Made by a program: the position numbers and the translations under genes
Notes under the pieces: model-generated
Told to the model about the DNA's origin: nothing
Seen by the model: the letters and a program-made list of their open reading frames with translations, nothing else
The model's database searches: none
From: JAGMES01 sp023128035
GTDB lineage: Bacteria; Bacillota; Halanaerobiia; DY22613
NCBI GenBank assembly: GCA_030627905.1
Contig: DAOVRZ010000096.1
Coordinates: forward strand, 1 to 23,188
Length of the DNA: 23,188 nucleotides
Direction of reading: 5' to 3'
In this document: one piece after another, positions 1-7,462 of the stretch
Layout: the number at the start of each line of letters is the position of its first letter
Position numbering within the stretch: the first letter of the stretch is position 1

Positions 1-221
1 AATAAGATGTTTATAAATATAGTAATGATACCATGGAGGTGATGAAAGGTAAAAACTATGACAAAATTTAAAATTTCTCAAGCAAAAAAAATGCTGTATT
101 CTTTTTTCTAAAAAATTCCAGAATCTAAATGGTAAAATCTTACATTTGGATATAAATAAATTTTCTGTTTTATTGATTGGATAAATTTTTACTCGTTAGA
201 GCTGAGATATATGTTGACTGC

Positions 222-250
222 TTGACTTTCTACATTAAAAGTAGTATTCT
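222..250 (+). promoter_or_regulatory. Probable sigma-A promoter of the tetR-phasin operon
   Basis: The sequence shows TTGACT at 222-227, a 17-base spacer and TATTCT at 245-250. Transcription would start near 257, just before the palindrome at 262-273, so a protein bound there would block the start. The region upstream (1-221) shows no convincing gene, only very short reading frames broken by stops. Confidence 0.6.
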
Positions 251-261
251 ATAAGTACAAG

Positions 262-273
262 ACGGATGTCCGA
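262..273. promoter_or_regulatory. Candidate TetR operator 1 (autoregulation)
   Basis: The palindrome CGGATGTCCG has two perfect 4-base arms around a 2-base centre. It sits between the predicted transcription start and the tetR start codon. A near-identical palindrome occurs at 1318-1327 upstream of degV. TetR-family regulators usually bind palindromes beside their own gene, so autoregulation is a reasonable inference. Confidence 0.6.
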
Positions 274-297
274 ATTAATAAACAAAGGAGCTATACT

Positions 298-876
298 ATG
301 AACTTAGAGGCAGACAAACAAAATCAATCTGAAAAAATATTATTAGCAGCATTCAAATGTACATCATCAAGAGGATATGCTAATGTGTCTTTAAGAGATA
401 TTGCAGATGAAGCTGGAGTAGTTTTAAGTCAGTTAAATTACTATTATAAAAATAAAGAAGGGTTATTTACAGAAGTCATAAAAATGATGGTACAGAAATA
501 TTTATTAGAGATAGAACAATGTTTGAAAGAAGGAGAAACTCCTAAAGAAAAAGTAGTTTATTTAATAAATTATTTTCGTGAAATGTTAAAATGTAACCCT
601 GAACTTTTTAAATTATTATATGATTTTACTGGCTTAGCAATGTGGTCGGCTTCATTTAGTGGTTTGCTTACTAATCTCTTTAAAGATTTATCAGGCATGA
701 TAGAAAAATATATACTATCAAATATTAACATGAAGAGCTTTAAAGGCTATTCTCCAAAATCTTTATCAAGAATGATTTTAGGAGCCATGTTTGGTATTGC
801 TATACAGGTAATGCTAGACAGTGAAGAAGATAGCTTACCTGATGCATTAAATTCAATGCAAATATTATTTGACTAA
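298..876 (+). CDS. TetR/AcrR family transcriptional regulator
   Basis: This 192-residue protein has the usual length and layout of the TetR family. Residues about 12-58 form the N-terminal helix-turn-helix domain (KILLAAFK...VSLRDIADEAGV...YYYKNKEGLF), and the remainder is the helical ligand-binding and dimer domain typical of the family. The ATG at 298 follows AAAGGAG with a 7-base gap. The phasin-like gene starts 26 bases after its stop, so the two are probably cotranscribed. The palindrome at 262-273 probably mediates autorepression, and the matching one at 1318-1327 suggests that it also controls degV. The neighbours (phasin-like, DegV) hint at a fatty-acid or lipid-related ligand, as for FadR or FabR-type members, but the ligand cannot be read from the sequence. 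Confidence 0.9.
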   Translation: MNLEADKQNQSEKILLAAFKCTSSRGYANVSLRDIADEAGVVLSQLNYYYKNKEGLFTEVIKMMVQKYLLEIEQCLKEGETPKEKVVYLINYFREMLKCNPELFKLLYDFTGLAMWSASFSGLLTNLFKDLSGMIEKYILSNINMKSFKGYSPKSLSRMILGAMFGIAIQVMLDSEEDSLPDALNSMQILFD

Positions 877-902
877 AATTAAATATTAATGGAGGGATGG
901 AC

Positions 903-1268
903 ATGTCAAATTTATTAGAAAAATCGATTAATCTTGGACTTGGAGTATTTTCATTCTCAAGAAAAAAAATTGAGACTGTAGTAGATGAGCTTGTAAACAA
1001 AGGAGAAGTTGCAAGAAAAGATGCTCAAGGAGTAGTTAATGACTTAGTTAAAAAAGGTGAAGAACAAAGAGAAGAATTTAAGAAAATAATTAAAGATGAA
1101 GTTGTTAAGGCACTAGATGATATGAGTATGGTCCAAAAAGAGGATTTAGTATCAAAAGAGGATATAAAGAAAATTATTAGAGAACAAATTATTGAAGTTT
1201 TAAATGAGGAAGAGATTGCAAAGAAAAGTGATATAAATAATCTTAAGAAGAGTTTGAACGCTAAATAG
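903..1268 (+). CDS. Phasin-like coiled-coil protein (PhaF/COG3937 type)
   Basis: This is a small, highly charged protein of 121 residues. Residues 1-20 are fairly hydrophobic and are followed by long amphipathic helices rich in K and E (for example KIETVVDELVNKGEV). That is the layout of the phasin/PhaF-like family, named for proteins that coat polyhydroxyalkanoate granules but widespread in Firmicutes with no PHA synthase. No PHA synthase gene is seen here. I chose ATG 903 rather than ATG 897, because 897 directly abuts the GGAGGG ribosome site while 903 has normal spacing. The gene follows tetR closely and is probably under the same promoter. In many Firmicutes such genes lie near UbiB-type kinases, and one occurs here at 5364. 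Its molecular role is not established. Confidence 0.8.
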   Translation: MSNLLEKSINLGLGVFSFSRKKIETVVDELVNKGEVARKDAQGVVNDLVKKGEEQREEFKKIIKDEVVKALDDMSMVQKEDLVSKEDIKKIIREQIIEVLNEEEIAKKSDINNLKKSLNAK

Positions 1269-1316
1269 TGATTTTATATATAAAAAGTACTGTTCTTTTT
1301 TGCTAACATATTTAAT

Positions 1317-1334
1317 ACGGACGTCCGATATAGT
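1317..1334. promoter_or_regulatory. Candidate TetR operator 2 and -10 element upstream of degV
   Basis: CGGACGTCCG at 1318-1327 is a perfect 10-base palindrome matching the site before tetR. It is followed at once by TATAGT (1329-1334), a plausible -10 element, so the palindrome would fill the promoter spacer. No good -35 is visible at the right distance; TTGCTA at 1300-1305 is too far. The weak hairpin AAAAAG/CTTTTT at 1282-1300 may end the phasin transcript. Confidence 0.55.
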
Positions 1335-1406
1335 TGCTATTTCAAAAAAAGATTAGCTGTTAATCAGTTGCTTAATAATCAAAAGGAATTTTGGAGGAAT
1401 TTTAAA

Positions 1407-2279
1407 GTGAAACCATTAATTATTACTGATTCTAATTGTGATCTTTCAGCTGAATACATAAAAGAAAACAATATACATGTTATTCCATTTTATTTTCATT
1501 TAAAAGGTAAAGAGTATGAAGACAACTTTGGTGGGTCAATAAGTTATAAGGAATTCTATGATAAGCTTCGTAAAGGGGAGTTGTTTACTACATCACAGAT
1601 TACACCCTATAAATTTGAAGAATCCTTCAGAAAATATGTTTCTGAAGGATACTCTATAATATACATAGGTTTTTCCTCTGCTCTAAGCGAAACCAATAAT
1701 AATGCTATTATGGTTAGAAAAGCAATATTAGAAGAAAACAAGTCTGTGGATATAACTGTTATAGATTCAAGAAGTGCTACTTTAGGGCAAGGCTTGATAG
1801 TTTTTTATGCATGTGAAATGTTAAAACAAGGAAAATCTAAGGAAGATATAGTTAACTGGATTGAAGATAATAAACTTAAGGTCAACCACTGGTTTACTGT
1901 TGATAGTCTGAAGCATTTAAAAAGAGGAGGAAGAATTTCTGTTGCAAGTGCGGTTCTCGGTACTTTATTAGAAGTTAAACCAATTTTAAACGTAGATAAC
2001 GATGGAAAACTTATTGCTGTGAAAAAGGTGAGGGGAAGAAAAAAGTCCATCAGGACTTTGGTAGAAGAATTCAAAGATAGAGTTATTAATCCAGAAGAAC
2101 AGACCATTTTTATTAGTCATGGAGATTGTTTAGAGGATGCAGAGTATTTAAAAAGTTTAGTAATGAGTGAAGTTAAAGTAAAAAATGTAGTAATTAATTA
2201 TGTTGGTCCAATTATAGGTACTCATACAGGACCAGGGATGCTATGCGTTACTTTTATTGGTAAAGATAGAGAAGCGTAA
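1407..2279 (+). CDS. degV: DegV family fatty-acid-binding protein
   Basis: This 290-residue protein matches the DegV family in length and motifs. The N-terminus MKPLIITDSNCDL is the family's first strand. It is followed by the lipid-site motif TTSQITP, the GFSSALS motif, HLKRGGRIS near the middle and GPIIGTHTGPG near the end. DegV proteins (FakB in Staphylococcus) bind a fatty acid and present it to the kinase FakA to make acyl phosphate for phospholipid synthesis. No fakA (DAK domain) gene is in the window. I chose GTG 1407 because GGAGG lies 9 bases upstream and the protein then begins like its family; an in-frame TTG at 1368 has no ribosome site. The palindrome at 1318-1327 suggests control by the TetR protein upstream. 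Confidence 0.9.
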   Translation: MKPLIITDSNCDLSAEYIKENNIHVIPFYFHLKGKEYEDNFGGSISYKEFYDKLRKGELFTTSQITPYKFEESFRKYVSEGYSIIYIGFSSALSETNNNAIMVRKAILEENKSVDITVIDSRSATLGQGLIVFYACEMLKQGKSKEDIVNWIEDNKLKVNHWFTVDSLKHLKRGGRISVASAVLGTLLEVKPILNVDNDGKLIAVKKVRGRKKSIRTLVEEFKDRVINPEEQTIFISHGDCLEDAEYLKSLVMSEVKVKNVVINYVGPIIGTHTGPGMLCVTFIGKDREA

Positions 2280-2524
2280 ATTATATTATTTTTGTAGAGG
2301 CATAGTTATCATATAATATGTTTTCAGTAAATAGTAGGAATTCGAGAAGTAACTAAATAATAATGACTAGAAACTTGGTTTCAGCTTCTAATCGTTCTTT
2401 GACAACTTCATATAGGAAAATTAAGCATTTAATGAATGACTGGGATCGAAAAATGGCAATAGAAAACTAGCCTTTCCTAAAAGAATTTTTAAAAAGGGTT
2501 TCTTTAGACTCTGTACTAAGTTAA

Positions 2525-3989
2525 TTAGGCTGCTTGATTGAGTGTATTTAGCTGGTTCAATATTTCACACTCTTTAGCCTTAATTTGAGCATCCATATGA
2601 TGGTTGAATGCAGTTAGAGTAATTCTAAAAAACCAATGTTTTTTAGAATTACTCTAGCACTTTCTACTTTATAATCAACAAGAGTTCGTTTCAAAGAACG
2701 TTCAACTGAAGTTCTTTCTTTAAAAAGTTCTTTCCATTTATTGGATTTACGAGGCGGTGTAGTAAAAAGGCGTAAATCCCATTTGGGCTTAGTATAAATT
2801 GAACGTCCATAAGGAGAAGGAGAACATGGTTTATCTAAAGGACATTTACTAATATCTTTATAGCATGGACAACGCCATTTTAAGCGTGAACGTCCCCAAT
2901 AAACCATGGGCTTTTCAGCGGGGCATATGGGGTTTCCATTGTTATCAATCATAACAGGAGCAGGATAGGTTCTTTTGCCTGTTCTCCGTTTATTAAGGTC
3001 AATAAGTGGTTTTATATCAAAATGTTTAAACAACTGATAGATATCCTGAACATCATGAGCAGAATCCAATGTGACATATTGAAAATTAAATTGAGGATAT
3101 AACTCAAGCATTTCAGTAAAAGCAAAAACTGAAGTACTGCTATTATGTCTAGAACCTTGAACAAGTCTAAGATAAATAGGTAGATTATTAGGGCTATTTG
3201 AAGCAGTGATATGATAAAGAGTATAACCATAAAAGTATCTGTCGTGATGACTGTCATAGCCCCAATTAGCCCAACGATCAGGATAATATTTAGGGCAGTT
3301 GCACTTATAAATTTTATTTTTACGACAATCACAGGTTTTCTTTCCATAGTAAGCAGCACCAGTTTCTAAAGGAGCTCTATCTCCAGCGAGGTTAATATTC
3401 TTTAGATCGCCCATAAGTCCTAATTTAGCAGAAGGTATAACAGCAATTTGAGCAAATATTTTTTGCATGATAGCTTCAGGTTGGTGTTTAAGACGTCTTC
3501 CTGAAATAACTTGATTAACAAGTTTTTTAACTATGCCAGGGTGTTTTGGAGGAAGTTTATTCCTTTTTTTGGGTTTACGGGGTTTAATCAAAGGTTTAGA
3601 AGGATGACTCTGAACATCCTGGGACCAAAGTTTATTAATGAAATCATAAAAGTTTTCAACACCAGGAGTATAATCATCAAAAAAGCCACAAATAGCAGCA
3701 AAAAATTGATCAGATTTAAGTAAAGAAACAAATTCAGCAATGCTATGTTTTTTAGATGAGTCATGACAATAAGAGAACGAAGAATCTTTTCTTGATAATG
3801 TGCAGGTCTTCCAATTGGATGATAGCACTGGCTAATAAGGTCTTTGAGTGGATCAAGATCCATAATCCAAACCTTATGAATTAGATTAGAGTAGTACAAA
3901 ATTCTATTCTGGTGAATAGGAAGGTTAGAGATAAGATATTTTTCTAAAGATTTTTGATAAGAAGAATGTGATTGCCAATTACCAAACAT
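2525..3989 (-). pseudogene. DDE transposase reading in three frames (two -1 shifts)
   Basis: The first segment runs from ATG 3989 (GGAGG upstream) to about 3747. The second runs from there to about 2638, and the third from 2638 to the TAA at 2525-2527. Joined, they give about 488 residues. The middle segment has the transposase core: GDLKNINLAGDRAP, VTLDSAHD and a C-terminal ERTSVERSLKRTL, consistent with a D-D-E triad of the IS4/IS5-like DDE_Tnp_1 type. It also holds a cysteine-rich stretch (KKTCDCRKNKIYKCNCPKYY). The third segment (HWFFRITLTAFNHHMDAQ) restores a normal C-terminus that the middle frame would lose. A_AAA_AAC, read in the upstream frame, lies at or next to both transitions (3753-3747 and 2644-2638). 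Either these are programmed -1 shifts or the gene is broken; I cannot decide from one copy. Confidence 0.7.
2615..2656. repeat. Perfect 19-bp hairpin over the second transposase frame change
   Basis: Arms 2615-2633 and 2638-2656 are perfect inverted copies with a 4-base loop. The hairpin lies inside coding sequence of the transposase and contains the second A_AAA_AAC heptamer. Its minus-strand 3' arm encodes the conserved FFRITL residues, while the 5' arm encodes the abnormal RVILKN. That suggests the 5' arm was rewritten from the 3' arm. Confidence 0.75.
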
Positions 3990-4267
3990 AAAAACGCCTC
4001 CTAAATCAAATTAGAGCTGTAAAAAGGCCCTCTAAGTCGATTTGAGGCGAACAGAAGTTTGTCAATGTCTAAATACAACGATTATGCTAAAATATATGCA
4101 TTATGCGGTGTATTGCTTAAGCATAATGCGTTAGTCGCTAAATTTTGCTATATGAAGTTGTCGAGAAAATTGGGGGTGAAGCCATTACAGGCAACACCAG
4201 TAAACCTAAGTCATCATTGAAGTTTTGACTTCTCGAAAATCTACAAATATAAAGAGGGGGAGTTAAA

Positions 4268-4891
4268 ATGACAATTTTCTATGGAAGAAAGACTAAGGAT
4301 ATATACATTTTATTAAGTAACACTGGAACATTATTCACTAAAACTATAAAGTTATATACAAAAGCTCCTTATAACCACACCTCATTAGCATTAAATGAAG
4401 ATTTAAGGGAAACCTATAGTTTTGGAAGAAAAAATCCTATAAACCCTTTTGTAGCAGGTTTTGTTAGAGAAAATGAAACGGGAATTTATGGTTACTATAA
4501 AGATACTACATGTGCAATATATAAACTTGAAATAGATGCTGACATATATGAAAAAATTAAGATGAATATTATGTTATTTGAAAGAGATAAAGAAAGCTAC
4601 AAGTATAATTTAATCGGCCTTTTAGGGGTAATGGCAAATAGACCTGTTAAAAGAAAAAGAGCATATTTTTGTTCTCAGTTTGTGTATGATGTACTAGAAC
4701 AAAATGGTGTTAAGCTATTTGATAAGCCTGCTGAACTAGTGACTCCTAAAGATTTTCAATACTGTAAGGAGTTAAAGTTGATTTACCAAGGAAGGCTTTT
4801 AGATTATGCTCAGAGACTAGAAGTTCAAGTTTATCCTAAAAGTCATTTTTGGGAAGTCTCTTCAAGAATAAAAAACTTAATATTTAGATAG
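4268..4891 (+). CDS. YiiX-like permuted papain-fold protein
   Basis: This 207-residue protein has no signal peptide or membrane segment. The order of the likely active residues is reversed compared with papain: a histidine in YNHTSLAL (His37) comes first and a cysteine in YFCSQFVYDVL (Cys135) comes later. That is the pattern of the permuted NlpC/P60 papain fold (YaeF/YiiX group), whose members are thought to cut or bind amide- or ester-linked substrates, often lipids or peptidoglycan. The ATG follows GAGGGGGAG with good spacing. It is the first gene after the insertion sequence and lies upstream of the fabH remnant and ubiB. Its substrate is unknown; the assignment rests on the His/Cys motifs and overall look, so it is a family-level call. 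Confidence 0.6.
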   Translation: MTIFYGRKTKDIYILLSNTGTLFTKTIKLYTKAPYNHTSLALNEDLRETYSFGRKNPINPFVAGFVRENETGIYGYYKDTTCAIYKLEIDADIYEKIKMNIMLFERDKESYKYNLIGLLGVMANRPVKRKRAYFCSQFVYDVLEQNGVKLFDKPAELVTPKDFQYCKELKLIYQGRLLDYAQRLEVQVYPKSHFWEVSSRIKNLIFR

Positions 4892-4922
4892 AATAAGTAT
4901 ATTTGAGAAAAAAGAGTCAGGC

Positions 4923-4952
4923 TTGACAAATCAACTAATACAACAGTATAAA
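4923..4952 (+). promoter_or_regulatory. Strong promoter-like sequence upstream of fabH remnant and ubiB
   Basis: TTGACA at 4923-4928 is followed, after 18 bases, by TATAAA at 4947-4952. It would have served the fabH remnant and is now the best visible promoter for ubiB, leaving a leader of about 400 bases that contains the dead fabH sequence. Confidence 0.5.
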
Positions 4953-5061
4953 GAAACATTATAAACAGTGGGAAAGGATATTACTTTATTTAAAAATGTT
5001 TTAGAAAGTACTATTATATGAGAGGGGATTGAATACAACATGATAAATAATGTAGAAATCC

Positions 5062-5337
5062 GAAGAAATTGATTTGATTTTGAAAAATTTAAGTTTAATT
5101 ATCCCTCATCAGGCGAATAAGAGGATATTTTAAGCGGTGGCACAAAGGTTAAATGTATCTTTGGACAAAATATATTGTAATATCGAAAATTATGGCAATA
5201 TGTCTTCTGCGTCTATACCCGTTGCCTTATCGGAAGCATGTGAAAATAATCAAGTAGAAAAAGGAGATTTATTATTACTCATAGGATTTGCTGCAGGTTT
5301 AACTTGGGGAGCAAGTATAATAAAATGGTATATTTAA
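5062..5337 (+). pseudogene. fabH: C-terminal remnant of 3-oxoacyl-ACP synthase III (FabH)
   Basis: One frame from 5062 reads EEIDLI..., LIIPHQANKRIF, a TAA stop at 5131, then AVAQRLNVSLDKIYCNIENYGNMSSASIPVAL and finally GDLLLLIGFAAGLTWGASIIKW. These are hallmark FabH motifs: the active-site His in PHQAN, the active-site Asn region in YGNMSSASIPVAL, and the terminal glycine loop GFAAGLTWGA. About the first two thirds of the gene, including the catalytic cysteine, is missing. The stop lies where the family has Glu (IFEAVAQRLN), consistent with a GAA to TAA change. The remaining downstream frame has no good start and is presumably untranslated. FabH starts fatty-acid chains, which fits the lipid theme of this region. 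Confidence 0.85.
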
Positions 5338-5363
5338 AAAATACGAGTAGGTTGTGATAAAAC

Positions 5364-7058
5364 TTGATTACTATTAATCGATATAAACATATAAGAAGAT
5401 ATCGACAAATTATTTTGGTATTTATAAAGCATGGCTTTGGCACTTTAATAGATCAATTAGGTATTTTAAAATATTTAAATATAAGAAAAAAATCCATTAA
5501 AGATACAGTTGAAGATAATTATGTTAAACTTACAGTAGAGGAAAGGTTAAGATTATCATTAGAAGAATTAGGACCGACTTTTATAAAATTGGGTCAAATA
5601 ATTAGTATAAGACCAGATCTTTTGCCACAGGATATAATTCACGAATTAGAAAAGTTGCAGGATTCAGTACCTTCTTTCCCAATTGATGAAGTTAAAGATG
5701 TAATAGAAAGTGAACTTGGTGATAAAATACAAAATATCTATTCAGAGTTTACAGAAAAGCCTCTTGCGGCAGCATCTATTGGTCAGGTTCATCTTGCAAA
5801 ACTATTGTCTGGCAAAAGTGTTGTAGTTAAGGTTCAAAGGCCAAGGATAGAGAGAAATATTGAACTTGATTTGAAAATTTTACGAGATCTTGCATATTTT
5901 ATTGATACCCATACTAAATACGGTAAACTTTATAATTTTAGTAAGATGGTTGACGAATTCGATAATACATTAAAAAATGAACTTAATTTTATAACCGAAG
6001 CTGAAAATGCTGAAACATTTAGACAAAATTTTTTAAAGGATAAAGGAGTTATGGTACCAGAGATAAGTTGGATACATACAACAAAGCGTGTATTAACAAT
6101 GGAATATATCGATGGAATACCGTTAAAAGATCTTTCGGTTTTGAAAGAGGCAGGGCTTGAATGTAAAGTTATTGCACAAAACTTAGCCACTTCAATATTT
6201 AATCAGATTTTAAGAGACGGATTCTTCCATGGTGACCCACATCCAGGTAATATTATGATTTTGGAAGATAATGTGATTATTTTTTTGGATTTAGGTATGG
6301 TAGGTAAACTTAGTGAAGAAAGAAAAATGCAGTTTTTAAAAATGCTAATGGGTATTTCATTTAAAAACAGTAAGTTAATCATACAGGGTATAATAGGTTT
6401 AGATGCCATGACAGGAAGAGTTAATACAAAAAGACTAGAGAAGGATATTGATCTGTTAAGAGATAAATATTTATCATTTCCTTTAAGTGAAATAAAAATT
6501 GGAGAAGTGTTTAATGAAATTTTTAATCTTGCGTTTTTATATAATATAGTCATTCCAAGTGAGTTTACAATGCTCGCAAAATCTCTTATTACATTGGAAG
6601 GGTTAGTTGAAAAATTGGACCCGGAACTCAATGTTTTGGAAATTGCGGAACCCATCACCACAAAATTAATGTTTAAAATTTTTTCACCACAAAAAATAAA
6701 GGAAGAACTCGTTGACGGAATTATGGACTATGGTAATTTAGTAAGGAAATTCCCTGAGTCTATGCTATGTCTATTAGAAAAAATGGAAGATGATGATTAT
6801 GCACTATCATTTAAGATTAAAGATATCGATAACCTTATAAAACGGATGGATAAAATATTTAACCGTGTTTCTATTAGCATTATGCTTCTAGCCGTTAGTA
6901 TTATTATTGCTGGAATTATTATAGGTTCTGGTATGAGTGCCCATACTGGAACAGAGATGTATTTTTTGAACATAATTATTTTAAAAACGAGTTTGATTCT
7001 TGCTGGATTAATTATTTTGGTTCTTATTGTGTCTATATTCAAATCTGGTCATTTATAG
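5364..7058 (+). CDS. ubiB: UbiB/ABC1/AarF family atypical protein kinase
   Basis: This 564-residue protein has all the signatures of the UbiB (ABC1/ADCK) family: the KxGQ motif (KLGQ, 75-78), the alanine-rich loop AAASIGQVH (135-143), the VVVKVQRP lysine (156), HGDPHPGN (289-296) and the DLG metal motif (309-311). Two membrane helices at the C-terminus (about 500-520 and 535-560) anchor it. Family members support quinone or other isoprenoid lipid metabolism in membranes, probably through ATPase or small-molecule kinase activity; the substrate in Firmicutes is unknown. The start is probably TTG 5364 with a weak ribosome site, because no upstream start is open and the N-terminus (NRYKHIRRYRQI) matches the family. 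It could be transcribed from the promoter at 4923. Confidence 0.9.
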   Translation: MITINRYKHIRRYRQIILVFIKHGFGTLIDQLGILKYLNIRKKSIKDTVEDNYVKLTVEERLRLSLEELGPTFIKLGQIISIRPDLLPQDIIHELEKLQDSVPSFPIDEVKDVIESELGDKIQNIYSEFTEKPLAAASIGQVHLAKLLSGKSVVVKVQRPRIERNIELDLKILRDLAYFIDTHTKYGKLYNFSKMVDEFDNTLKNELNFITEAENAETFRQNFLKDKGVMVPEISWIHTTKRVLTMEYIDGIPLKDLSVLKEAGLECKVIAQNLATSIFNQILRDGFFHGDPHPGNIMILEDNVIIFLDLGMVGKLSEERKMQFLKMLMGISFKNSKLIIQGIIGLDAMTGRVNTKRLEKDIDLLRDKYLSFPLSEIKIGEVFNEIFNLAFLYNIVIPSEFTMLAKSLITLEGLVEKLDPELNVLEIAEPITTKLMFKIFSPQKIKEELVDGIMDYGNLVRKFPESMLCLLEKMEDDDYALSFKIKDIDNLIKRMDKIFNRVSISIMLLAVSIIIAGIIIGSGMSAHTGTEMYFLNIIILKTSLILAGLIILVLIVSIFKSGHL

Positions 7059-7072
7059 ATATATTGAACTAA

Positions 7073-7085
7073 ACCGCTTCGCGGT
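7073..7085 (+). terminator. Small GC hairpin after ubiB
   Basis: ACCGC-TTC-GCGGT forms a 5-bp stem with a 3-base loop 14 bases after the ubiB stop. There is no T-tract, so it is only a weak terminator candidate. Confidence 0.3.
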
Positions 7086-7165
7086 GGCATTTAAAATAGC
7101 GGCAGGGATTTTATTAGCAGTTATTGGGTATAATAACCATAAACTAATAAAAAGGAGTCCATGCC

Positions 7166-7462
7166 ATGAATCTTTTACTTAATCAAATAAAAGTAGGCTT
7201 AGAACTTAGAGACTATAGTCCTAAAACCGTTAAAGCATATGTTAGATATGTTAAGGAATTTGCTACTTATTTCAATCAATCTCCACTAGAATAAAGAACT
7301 CATAATATAAAAGCTTATTTACATTACTTTGCATCAAAGAAACAAGTAAGTAGTTCTTACATCAATTGTGCTTATAGTGCTTTAAAGTTTTTCTATCTAA
7401 AAACACTGCGGAAAAGTTGGGACGTTATCGAATTTACCACGTTCAAAAAAACTAAACGGCAT
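7166..7462 (+). pseudogene. N-terminal remnant of a tyrosine recombinase (integrase)
   Basis: ATG 7166 follows AAAAGGAG and opens MNLLLNQIKVGLELRDYSP, then KTVKAYVRYVKEFATYF, the usual N-terminal SAM-like DNA-binding domain of XerD/integron-type recombinases. A TAA at 7292 interrupts it after 42 codons. The same frame continues IKAYLHYFASKKQ, VSSSYINCAYSALKFFYLKTL and WDVIEFTTFKKTKR, which is also normal for the family. Homology ends near 7462, where an oppositely oriented transposase fragment begins. The catalytic domain (Arg...His-x-x-Arg...Tyr) is absent, so it is dead. A TATAAT at 7129-7134 may be its old promoter -10. Confidence 0.75.

Larger units (their letters stand above)
2401..4162 (-). 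mobile_element. Insertion sequence with 26-bp terminal inverted repeats
   Basis: The left end at 2401-2426 (beginning GACAACTTCATATAG) and the right end at 4137-4162 are inverted copies, matching at 24 of 26 bases. They enclose about 1.76 kb that encodes only a DDE-type transposase on the minus strand. No flanking target duplication could be found, so these may be subterminal repeats of a slightly larger element. The element separates degV from the genes at 4268 onward. A 9-base inverted repeat (GCATTATGC, 4098-4106 and 4121-4129) lies in its right non-coding end. Confidence 0.75.
2341..4237. repeat. Outer inverted repeat flanking the insertion sequence
   Basis: TTCGAGAAGT at 2341-2350 is repeated in perfect inverted form at 4228-4237. 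Inward from these arms the flanks stay weakly similar, with shared pieces such as ATGACT and TAAT. The insertion sequence may therefore end here rather than at the inner repeats at 2401/4162, or it may have landed inside an older small inverted-repeat element. No target-site duplication is obvious at either boundary. Confidence 0.4.

Noticed and set aside
1..160. Short frames after GGAGGTGATG near the left edge (for example MTKFKISQAKKMLYSFF)
   Set aside because: It stops after 17 codons; a frameshift would extend it, but there is no family match and the evidence is too thin.
897..902. ATG 897 as the start of the phasin-like gene
   Set aside because: It directly abuts GGAGGG; ATG 903 has proper spacing.
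1368..1406. TTG 1368 as the start of degV
   Set aside because: No ribosome site; GTG 1407 has GGAGG and gives the family's N-terminus.
3012..3359. Hydrophobic 115-residue frame on the minus strand
   Set aside because: It lies in another frame wholly inside the transposase gene and has no ribosome site.
2401..4162. IS1182-type assignment of the insertion sequence
   Set aside because: The N-terminus lacks the features I associate with that family; only a general DDE_Tnp_1-type call is supported.
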